Source of the DNA: Streptomyces lanatus
GTDB taxonomy: Bacteria; Actinomycetota; Actinomycetes; Streptomycetales; Streptomycetaceae
DNA length: 64,000 bases
Assembly (NCBI RefSeq): GCF_014655715.1
Contig: NZ_BNBM01000003.1
Location: 467,686-531,685, forward strand
Direction of reading: 5' to 3'
Below are positions 57,355 through 64,000 of this stretch, piece after piece (within the stretch, counting starts at the first letter, position 1; each line of letters starts with the position of its first letter). The position numbers were made by a program, and so were the translations under genes. A model generated the notes under the pieces. That model ran no database searches, was not told where the DNA came from, and saw only the letters and a list, made by a program, of their open reading frames with translations.

Positions 57355-58719
57355 GTGCGTGAATACCTGCTGACGCTCTGCGTGACGGCCGCGGTGACGT
57401 ATCTGCTGACAGGGCCGGTACGGAAGTTCGCGATCGTCGCCGGAGCGATGCCGGAGATCCGGGCACGTGATGTGCACCGGGAACCCACTCCGCGGCTCGG
57501 CGGTATCGCGATGTTCTTCGGCCTGTGCGCAGGCCTGCTGGTCGCCGACCACCTCACGAACCTCAGTACCGTCTTCGAGAAGTCCAACGAACCGCGGGCG
57601 CTGCTCTCCGGAGCGGCGCTCATCTGGCTGATCGGCGTCCTGGACGACAAGTTCGAGATCGACGCCCTGATCAAGCTGGGCGGCCAGATGATCGCCGCCG
57701 GCGTCATGGTCATGCAGGGCCTGACGATCCTGTGGCTGCCGATCCCGACGGTGGGCAATGTCGCCCTGACCCAGTGGCAGGGCACCCTCCTCACGGTCGC
57801 CCTGGTCGTGATCACCATCAACGCGGTCAACTTCGTGGACGGCCTGGACGGCCTGGCGGCCGGCATGGTCTGCATCGCCTCGGCGGCGTTCTTCCTCTAC
57901 GCCTACCGCGTCTGGGTGTCGTACGGCATCGAGGCCGCCGCCCCGGCCACCCTGTTCTCGGCGATCCTGATGGGCATGTGCCTGGGCTTCCTGCCGCACA
58001 ACATGCACCCGGCGCGGATCTTCATGGGCGACTCGGGCTCGATGCTGATCGGCCTGGTCCTTGCAGCGGGCGCTATCTCGATCACGGGACAGGTCGACCC
58101 GGACGCGCTGAAGCTGTTCGCGGGCTCGGAGAAGGCGGCGGTGCACCAGACGGTCCCGGTGTACATCCCCCTTCTCCTCCCGCTGACGATCATCGCGATC
58201 CCGGCGGCCGACCTGGTCCTGGCGATCGTGCGCCGCACCTGGCGCGGCCAGTCGCCCTTCGCCGCGGACCGCGGCCACCTCCACCACCGCCTCCTGGAGA
58301 TCGGCCACTCCCACAGCCGCGCGGTGCTGATCATGTACTTCTGGTCGGCGCTGATCGCCTTCGGCGCGCTCGCGTACTCCGTGAACTCGGCGTCGATGTG
58401 GATCGTGCTGGGCGTGGTGTTCCTGAGCGCCATCGGCCTGGCCCTGCTCCTGCTCCCACGCTTCACACCCCGAGCCCCGCGCTGGGCGGAGGCATTCGTC
58501 CCGCCGCGCTACCGCCGAGGCGGACCGATCTCGGAGCCGGCGGCCACGACGCCCCGCACGGTCGCCGGCCAGGTATCGGCCGACGCCGCGGCGGATGCCC
58601 TGCCCGACGGACAGCCACGCACACCGGTCGCGGCCGGGGCGGGACGCGTCAACGGGGCTACTGCTATCGGTGCTCGATCGCGTCTGCTGGACCGGCGTAA
58701 GGCTGGAACGTCGCGCTGA
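57355..58719 (+). CDS. WecA/TagO-like undecaprenyl-phosphate glycosyl-1-phosphate transferase
   Basis: A 454-residue polytopic membrane enzyme (about 10-11 helices) that loads a sugar-1-phosphate onto undecaprenyl-phosphate to start cell-wall polymers. Motifs are RDVHREPTPRLGGIAMFFGL (near residue 35), GVLDDKFEIDALIKLGGQM (DD), NAVNFVDGLDGLAAGMVCI, HPARIFMGDSGSMLIGLVL and FAADRGHLHHRLLEIGHSH (HIHH-type loop). The C-terminal 80 residues are Pro/Ala-rich and cytoplasmic. GTG 57355 has GGGGAAG upstream. UDP-GlcNAc is the likely donor. Confidence 0.93.
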   Translation: MREYLLTLCVTAAVTYLLTGPVRKFAIVAGAMPEIRARDVHREPTPRLGGIAMFFGLCAGLLVADHLTNLSTVFEKSNEPRALLSGAALIWLIGVLDDKFEIDALIKLGGQMIAAGVMVMQGLTILWLPIPTVGNVALTQWQGTLLTVALVVITINAVNFVDGLDGLAAGMVCIASAAFFLYAYRVWVSYGIEAAAPATLFSAILMGMCLGFLPHNMHPARIFMGDSGSMLIGLVLAAGAISITGQVDPDALKLFAGSEKAAVHQTVPVYIPLLLPLTIIAIPAADLVLAIVRRTWRGQSPFAADRGHLHHRLLEIGHSHSRAVLIMYFWSALIAFGALAYSVNSASMWIVLGVVFLSAIGLALLLLPRFTPRAPRWAEAFVPPRYRRGGPISEPAATTPRTVAGQVSADAAADALPDGQPRTPVAAGAGRVNGATAIGARSRLLDRRKAGTSR

Positions 58720-59036
58720 CGGTCAAGGTAAGCCAAGCCGCAAGGTAAGAATCTGACTAGAGCATTGCCAAGTCATGGGGGAACGAAGCTCCCCAATACC
58801 AGACAAGTCGACCGTGATTCTGCACAGACGTGCAGGTTCACTCTCATGTGTGACGCCGAGCACACCATCCAGGTAAAGACCTCATCAAATAGTTTGTGAT
58901 ACGGTTCACGAGAACCCCGGGACAGAGCCGAAGGACCGAAGTGCGACGGTCCACCGGCGTGAGGTTCTCTCTCAGCCCGGGACTACGCTCGTCCATGACG
59001 ACACCCTGCCCCCACCGTGAAAGCGGAGTTGCCGCC
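58720..59036 (+). other. Intergenic region upstream of the ATP synthase operon
   Basis: About 317 bases without a convincing gene, with AT-rich patches (TCATCAAATAGTTTGTGATA near 58885) that stand out in this DNA and may hold the operon promoter. I cannot assign -35/-10 boxes with confidence. Confidence 0.4.
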
Positions 59037-59483
59037 ATGCCGTCCAATGACGCCCGCACCCTGCTCCAGGCCGCTGTACCCACAGTCGTCGCCGGCGCTG
59101 TCGCCGCCGTCGTCAGTGGCGTGGTCGCCGGTGGCAAGGGAGCGATCGGCGCGGTGGTCGCCACGGTGGTCGTGATCCTTTTCATGGGGCTCGGTCTCTA
59201 CGTTCTTCAGCGCACTGCCAAATCGCTTCCGCATCTGTTCCAGGCAATGGGTCTGATGCTGTACGCAGCGCAGATCCTGCTGCTGTTCATCTTCATGGCC
59301 GCGTTCAAGAACACGACGCTGTTCAACCCGCGGGTCTTCGCGTTCACACTGCTCGGAACCACTCTCGTGTGGATCGCCATGCAGACGCGTGCCCACATGA
59401 AGGCCAAGATCCTCTACGTAGAACCCGATTCGGACGCCTCCTCCAAGGACGGCAAGTCCGAAAAGACGGGGCACTCGTCGTGA
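59037..59483 (+). CDS. atpI: ATP synthase protein I (AtpI-like)
   Basis: A 148-residue membrane protein with four hydrophobic segments: LLQAAVPTVVAGAVAAVVSG, GAIGAVVATVVVILFMGLGL, LMLYAAQILLLFIFMAAF and VFAFTLLGTTLVWIAMQT, and a charged tail. AtpI assists assembly of the c-ring or magnesium uptake (family view). ATG 59037 has GGAG 8 bases upstream; ATG 58995 is an alternative. It precedes atpB with a 225-base gap, the usual position. Confidence 0.87.
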   Translation: MPSNDARTLLQAAVPTVVAGAVAAVVSGVVAGGKGAIGAVVATVVVILFMGLGLYVLQRTAKSLPHLFQAMGLMLYAAQILLLFIFMAAFKNTTLFNPRVFAFTLLGTTLVWIAMQTRAHMKAKILYVEPDSDASSKDGKSEKTGHSS

Positions 59484-59708
59484 GAGGTAGGGGCGGGATA
59501 AGGGCGCTTGAGAAGTCCTGCTATCGTCCGGTGCCAACTGCGGCATCGCGGGCGCGGGCATCCAAGCTGACGCCTGCTCAATCGCGAGGCTCGATGCCCC
59601 CCAGCCGCCCCCACATCCGTAACACCAGTCCCGTGCCGAACCGCGGCTGCGCGCCGCGCCGACACAACGAGGTTGCCGTACCTATGCGCCACGCTGAAGG
59701 AGCCCGCG

Positions 59709-60536
59709 GTGAGTGCTGACCCGACGCAGGTGCTCGCCTTCGAGACCGACTGCCACCTTTTCGACGGGTGTGGCTTTGCCGAGGTTTCTCCGGGCCTGCA
59801 CTCGTTCCTGTTCCAGCCCCTGTGGGGCGACGGTGACAGCAACCTGTACTTCAACAAGACGATGCTGCTGGCGCTGCTCGGCTCGGTCATCGTCATCGGC
59901 TTCTTCTGGGCCGCGTTCCGCCGGCCGCAGGTCGTCCCCGGCAAGCTCCAGATGGTCGCCGAGGCGGGCTACGACTTCATCCGGCGCGGTGTGGTCTACG
60001 AGACCATCGGTAAGAAGGAAGGCGAGAAGTACGTACCGCTCGTCGTTTCGCTCTTCTTCTTCGTCTGGATGATGAACCTCTGGTCGATCGTTCCGATCGC
60101 CCAGTTCCCGGTCACCGGGATCATCTCCTACCCGCTGGTCCTGGCGCTGATCGTCTATGTCGTGTGGGTCTCGCTGACTTTCAAGCGGCAGGGCTTCGTC
60201 GGCTTCTGGAAGAACGTCACCGGCTACGACAAGTCGCTCGGCGCGGTGCTGCCGCTGTCGATGACGATCGAGCTGTTCTCCAACCTGCTGATCCGCCCGT
60301 TCACGCACGCTGTGCGACTGTTCGCGAACATGTTCGCCGGTCACACCCTGCTGCTGCTGTTCACGATCGCCAGCTGGTACATGCTGAACAGCTGGGGCAT
60401 CGCCTACGCGGGTGTCTCGTTCGTGATGGTCATCGTGATGACCGCCTTCGAGCTGTTCATCCAGGCCCTGCAGGCGTATGTGTTCGTCCTGCTGACGTGT
60501 ACCTACATCCAGGGCGCTCTCGCCGAGCACCACTGA
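59709..60536 (+). CDS. atpB: ATP synthase F0 subunit a
   Basis: A 275-residue membrane subunit forming the proton half-channels. Five to six helices are seen, with NLLIRPFTHAVRLFANMFAG carrying the essential arginine (in AVRLFANM, near residue 209) and AFELFIQALQAYVFVLLTCT YIQGALAEHH at the end. GTG 59709 follows AAGGAG with 8-base spacing; the upstream ATG lacks family sequence. It is first of the structural F0F1 genes. Confidence 0.96.
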   Translation: MSADPTQVLAFETDCHLFDGCGFAEVSPGLHSFLFQPLWGDGDSNLYFNKTMLLALLGSVIVIGFFWAAFRRPQVVPGKLQMVAEAGYDFIRRGVVYETIGKKEGEKYVPLVVSLFFFVWMMNLWSIVPIAQFPVTGIISYPLVLALIVYVVWVSLTFKRQGFVGFWKNVTGYDKSLGAVLPLSMTIELFSNLLIRPFTHAVRLFANMFAGHTLLLLFTIASWYMLNSWGIAYAGVSFVMVIVMTAFELFIQALQAYVFVLLTCTYIQGALAEHH

Positions 60537-60596
60537 GCCACCGCCCCTTTTTCACCTCCATAATTCGTCCGGTGGCCAACCCCCACCGGTCCGTAA

Positions 60597-60845
<249 letters not shown>

Positions 60846-60886
60846 TCCACCACACCAGTCCAGCCGACTAGACGAAAGGCACTCAC

Positions 60887-61426
60887 ATGAGCCCGCTGCT
60901 CATCGCGGCGAACGAGGAGAACCCCCTCGTTCCGCCGATCCCTGAGCTTGTCATCGGCCTGCTCGCCTTCGTCATCGTCTTCGGCTTCCTCGCCAAGAAG
61001 CTCCTCCCGAACATCAACAAGGTTCTGGAAGAGCGCCGCGAGGCCATCGAGGGCGGTATCGAGAAGGCCGAGGCCGCCCAGACCGAGGCACAGAGCGTTC
61101 TGGAGCAGTACAAGGCCCAGCTCGCCGAGGCCCGGCACGAGGCCGCGCGGCTGCGTCAGGAGGCGCAGGAGCAGGGTGCCGCGCTCATCGCCGAGATGCG
61201 TGCGGAAGGCCAGCGGCAGCGCGAGGAGATCGTCGCCGCCGGTCACGCCCAGATCGAGGCCGACCGCAAGGCCGCGTCCTCCGCGCTGCGCCAGGACGTC
61301 GGCAAGCTCGCCACCGACCTGGCCGGCAAGCTCGTCGGTGAGTCCCTCGAGGACCACGCCCGGCAGAGCCGCGTCATCGACCGCTTCCTCGACGAGCTCG
61401 AGGAGAAGGCCGAGGCCGGACGATGA
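60887..61426 (+). CDS. atpF: ATP synthase F0 subunit b
   Basis: A 179-residue peripheral stalk subunit. One membrane helix (IPELVIGLLAFVIVFGFLAK, residues about 17-37) and a long charged coiled coil, EERREAIEGGIEKAEAAQTE onward, rich in Glu/Ala/Gln/Arg. ATG 60887 follows GAAAGG. It overlaps atpH by four bases (ATGA). Confidence 0.96.
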   Translation: MSPLLIAANEENPLVPPIPELVIGLLAFVIVFGFLAKKLLPNINKVLEERREAIEGGIEKAEAAQTEAQSVLEQYKAQLAEARHEAARLRQEAQEQGAALIAEMRAEGQRQREEIVAAGHAQIEADRKAASSALRQDVGKLATDLAGKLVGESLEDHARQSRVIDRFLDELEEKAEAGR

Positions 61427-62238
61427 ACGGAGCGAGCCGCGAGGCCCTGGCAGCCGCACGCGAGCGACTCGACGCGCTGACGGACAACACGTCCGTGGAC
61501 GCCGCCCGGCTCGCCGACGAGCTGGCCGCCGTCACCGCGCTGCTCGACCGCGAGGTGTCGCTGCGTCGGGTCCTGACCGACCCGGCGCAGGCCGGCGAGG
61601 CCAAGGCCGAACTGGCCCAGCGCCTGCTCGGTGGCCAGGTCGGCGGCGAGGCCGCTGACCTGCTGGCCGGCATGGTGCGCTCCCGCTGGTCGCAGTCCCG
61701 CGACCTGGTGGACGCGCTGGAGGAGCTGGCGGACACCGCCGACCTCACCGCCGCGCAGAAGAACGGCACCCTCGACGACGTCGAGGACGAGCTGTTCCGG
61801 TTCGGCCGGATCGTGTCCGGCAGCACCGAGCTGCGCGCCGCGCTGACCGACCGCTCCGCCACCACCTCGGCCAAGGGCGAGCTGCTGCGCAGCCTGCTCG
61901 GCGGCCGGGCCAAGGCGACCACCGAGCGTCTGGTGACGCGTCTTGTGACCGCGCCGCGTGGACGTAGCCTGGAGTCGGGACTGGAGTCCCTGTCCAAGCT
62001 CGCCGCCGAGCGCAGGCAGCGCCTGGTGGCCGTCGTGACCACGGCGGTGCCGCTGAGCGACACGCAGAGGCAGCGCCTCGGCGCCGCCCTCGGAAAGCTC
62101 TACGGCCACACGATGCACCTCAACATCGACGTGGACCCCGAGGTCGTAGGCGGAATCCGGGTGCAGGTCGGCGACGAGGTCATCAACGGCTCCCTCGCGG
62201 ACCGCATCGAGGACGCCGGCCGCCGACTGGCGGGCTAG
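61423..62238 (+). CDS. atpH: ATP synthase F1 subunit delta
   Basis: A 271-residue delta subunit, longer than the E. coli protein (177) through an N-terminal extension usual in actinobacteria. The family C terminus is seen: LVAVVTTAVPLSDTQRQRLG then ALGKLYGHTMHLNIDVDPEV and VGGIRVQVGDEVINGSLADR. ATG 61423 overlaps the atpF stop, so translation is coupled. It connects F1 to the b stalk. Confidence 0.96.
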   Translation: MNGASREALAAARERLDALTDNTSVDAARLADELAAVTALLDREVSLRRVLTDPAQAGEAKAELAQRLLGGQVGGEAADLLAGMVRSRWSQSRDLVDALEELADTADLTAAQKNGTLDDVEDELFRFGRIVSGSTELRAALTDRSATTSAKGELLRSLLGGRAKATTERLVTRLVTAPRGRSLESGLESLSKLAAERRQRLVAVVTTAVPLSDTQRQRLGAALGKLYGHTMHLNIDVDPEVVGGIRVQVGDEVINGSLADRIEDAGRRLAG

Positions 62239-62375
62239 CAGCAACTTCATAAGCAGTAAGCAGTACGTACCTACGGCCCGGTTGGGCCGTGCAGAGGATT
62301 CACCTCGTTCATGGGGGGAGTCCCCATCCCCCCAAAGTGAAACTTCGGGCCCAACAAGGAGAGCAGGGAACCCAG

Positions 62376-63968
62376 ATGGCGGAGCTCACGATCCGGCCGG
62401 AGGAGATCCGGGACGCGCTGGAGAACTTCGTCCAGTCGTACAAGCCGGACGCGGCCTCGCGCGAGGAGGTCGGTACGGTCACCCTTGCCGGCGACGGCAT
62501 CGCGAAGGTCGAGGGTCTGCCCTCGGCCATGGCCAACGAACTTCTGAAGTTCGAGGACGGCACCCTCGGCCTCGCGCTGAACCTGGAAGAGCGCGAGATC
62601 GGCGCCATCGTCCTCGGTGAGTTCAGCGGTATCGAGGAGGGTCAGCCGGTGCAGCGCACCGGTGAGGTGCTCTCCGTGGCCGTCGGCGAGGGCTACCTCG
62701 GCCGCGTCGTCGACCCGCTCGGCAACCCGATCGACGGCCTCGGCGAGATCGAGACCAGCGGACGTCGCGCCCTCGAGCTGCAGGCCCCGGGCGTCATGGC
62801 CCGTAAGTCGGTGCACGAGCCGATGGAGACCGGCTACAAGGCCGTCGACGCGATGACCCCGATCGGCCGTGGCCAGCGTCAGCTGGTCATCGGTGACCGT
62901 CAGACCGGCAAGACCGCCCTGGCCGTCGACACGATCATCAACCAGCGCGACAACTGGCGCTCGGGCGACCCGAAGAAGCAGGTCCGCTGCATCTACGTCG
63001 CCATCGGCCAGAAGGGCTCCACCATCGCGTCCGTGCGCGGTGCCCTGGAGGAGAACGGCGCGCTGGAGTACACGACCATCGTCGCCGCCCCGGCGTCCGA
63101 CCCGGCCGGCTTCAAGTACCTGGCGCCGTACACCGGTTCGGCCATCGGCCAGCAGTGGATGTACGAGGGCAAGCACGTCCTCATCATCTTCGACGACCTC
63201 TCGAAGCAGGCCGACGCCTACCGCGCCGTGTCCCTGCTGCTGCGCCGCCCGCCGGGCCGTGAGGCCTACCCGGGTGACGTCTTCTACCTGCACTCCCGTC
63301 TGCTGGAGCGCTGCGCGAAGCTCTCCGACGACATGGGCGCCGGTTCGATGACGGGTCTGCCGATCGTCGAGACCAAGGCCAACGACGTCTCGGCGTTCAT
63401 CCCGACCAACGTCATCTCCATCACCGACGGCCAGTGCTTCCTGGAGTCGGACCTGTTCAACGCCGGTCAGCGCCCCGCGCTGAACGTCGGTATCTCCGTC
63501 TCCCGAGTCGGTGGTTCCGCGCAGCACAAGGCGATGAAGCAGGTCTCCGGCCGTCTGCGCGTGGACCTGGCCCAGTTCCGTGAGCTGGAGGCGTTCGCCG
63601 CCTTCGGTTCCGACCTGGACGCCGCGTCGAAGGCGCAGCTGGAGCGCGGTCAGCGCATGGTCGAGCTGCTGAAGCAGGCCCAGTACGAGCCGATGTCCAC
63701 CGAGGACCAGGTCGTCTCCGTGTGGGCCGGCACCACCGGCAAGATGGACGACGTACCGGTCGTCGACATCCGCCGCTTCGAGAAGGAGCTCCTGGAGTAC
63801 CTGCACCGCAAGGAGCAGGGCCTCATGACCTCCATCAAGGAGGGCGGCAAGATGTCGGACGACACGCTCACCGCCGTCGCCGACGCCATCGCGGAGTTCA
63901 AGAAGCAGTTCGAGACCGCCGACGGCAAGCTGCTCGGCGAAGAGGCTTCGGCCGCTGCCGCCAAGTGA
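62376..63968 (+). CDS. atpA: ATP synthase F1 subunit alpha
   Basis: A 530-residue alpha subunit. The P-loop is [20 protein letters not shown] (near residue 172), with [40 protein letters not shown] (near 268) and the catalytic-arginine region [20 protein letters not shown] (near 373). ATG 62376 follows GGAGAGCAGGGAACC; earlier in-frame starts lie in the intergenic gap. Full length, no oddities. Confidence 0.97.
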   Translation: MAELTIRPEEIRDALENFVQSYKPDAASREEVGTVTLAGDGIAKVEGLPSAMANELLKFEDGTLGLALNLEEREIGAIVLGEFSGIEEGQPVQRTGEVLSVAVGEGYLGRVVDPLGNPIDGLGEIETSGRRALELQAPGVMARKSVHEPMETGYKAVDAMTPIGRGQRQLVIGDRQTGKTALAVDTIINQRDNWRSGDPKKQVRCIYVAIGQKGSTIASVRGALEENGALEYTTIVAAPASDPAGFKYLAPYTGSAIGQQWMYEGKHVLIIFDDLSKQADAYRAVSLLLRRPPGREAYPGDVFYLHSRLLERCAKLSDDMGAGSMTGLPIVETKANDVSAFIPTNVISITDGQCFLESDLFNAGQRPALNVGISVSRVGGSAQHKAMKQVSGRLRVDLAQFRELEAFAAFGSDLDAASKAQLERGQRMVELLKQAQYEPMSTEDQVVSVWAGTTGKMDDVPVVDIRRFEKELLEYLHRKEQGLMTSIKEGGKMSDDTLTAVADAIAEFKKQFETADGKLLGEEASAAAAK

Positions 63969-63989
63969 CGTAAGGAAGGGACCTGACTC

Positions 63990-64000
63990 ATGGGAGCCCA
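63990..64000 (+). CDS. atpG: ATP synthase F1 subunit gamma, first codons only
   Basis: ATG at 63990 begins MGA and runs off the window. A GGAAGG ribosome site precedes it, 21 bases after atpA, and gamma follows alpha in all such operons. MGAQ is the usual Streptomyces gamma start. Confidence 0.75.

Noticed and set aside
62271..63806. Long minus-strand open frames opposite atpA, atpB, rho, hom-thrC and protease genes
   Set aside because: They are antisense shadows caused by GC codon bias; none has a ribosome site or family motif, and the plus-strand genes are certain.

Overview
The window is high-GC actinobacterial DNA, almost certainly from a Streptomyces. The evidence is strong third-position GC bias, many GTG/TTG starts, Streptomyces-typical families (DUF397/XRE/ATPase triads, DUF574 methyltransferase, NsdA-like regulator) and the conserved chromosomal order lysA-hom-thrC-thrB-rho-rpmE-prfA-prmC-tsaC-wecA-atp.

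Positions 1-2.4 kb (minus strand) are the edge of a non-ribosomal peptide cluster: MFS exporter, MbtH-like protein and the start of an NRPS adenylation domain that leaves the window. From 2.6 to 7.2 kb come a SAM methyltransferase, a WhiJ-type regulatory set (XRE/DUF5753, DUF397, RsbW-like ATPase) with a palindromic operator candidate, two small proteins and a Tat-exported metallo-beta-lactamase-fold protein.

From 7.3 to 20.3 kb lies a dormancy/low-oxygen island of the DevS-DevR (Streptomyces OsdK-OsdR) type: a GAF sensor kinase, a NarL-family response regulator, three intact universal stress proteins, phosphoketolase, zinc alcohol dehydrogenase, a DoxX-like membrane protein, a cyclic-nucleotide-fold protein and a CBS-BON protein. 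A 14-bp palindrome of the form GGGCCG-NN-CGGCCC recurs 70-115 bp before most transcription units and is probably the shared regulator site. The island is also decaying. Short remnants of pyruvate phosphate dikinase, a universal stress protein, a GNAT/acyl-CoA ligase, glyceraldehyde-3-phosphate dehydrogenase and pyruvate formate-lyase remain, some with start codons and ribosome sites intact.

From 20.87 to 39.54 kb an actinomycete integrative and conjugative element (AICE) sits in the 3' end of a tRNA-Arg(CCG) gene, bounded by a 47-bp direct repeat. It carries cargo (endonuclease VII-like protein, membrane protein, acetyltransferase, GntR regulator plus kinase-like protein, NsdA-like regulator), a transfer/spread module (DUF2637 protein, GGDEF protein, zinc proteins, TraB translocase, small membrane proteins), a replication module (prim-pol, AAA ATPase), Xis and Int, and two related membrane proteins next to the right end. 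An integrase scrap just outside the left end suggests an older element at the same tRNA. The AICE non-coding DNA is rich: a hairpin with an identical 17-nt loop before two operons, a tRNA-like mini-structure, repeats just after traB that could be a transfer site, and CCGGACAG repeats.

From 39.7 kb to the end is core chromosome: response regulator, NrtL, lysine/threonine biosynthesis, Rho, a secreted trypsin-like protease, an LCP cell-wall ligase, L31, release factor 1 and its methylase, tRNA threonylcarbamoylation, a phosphatase-like protein lacking its catalytic cysteine, SHMT, WecA-like transferase, and the ATP synthase operon atpI-B-E-F-H-A with the first codons of atpG.
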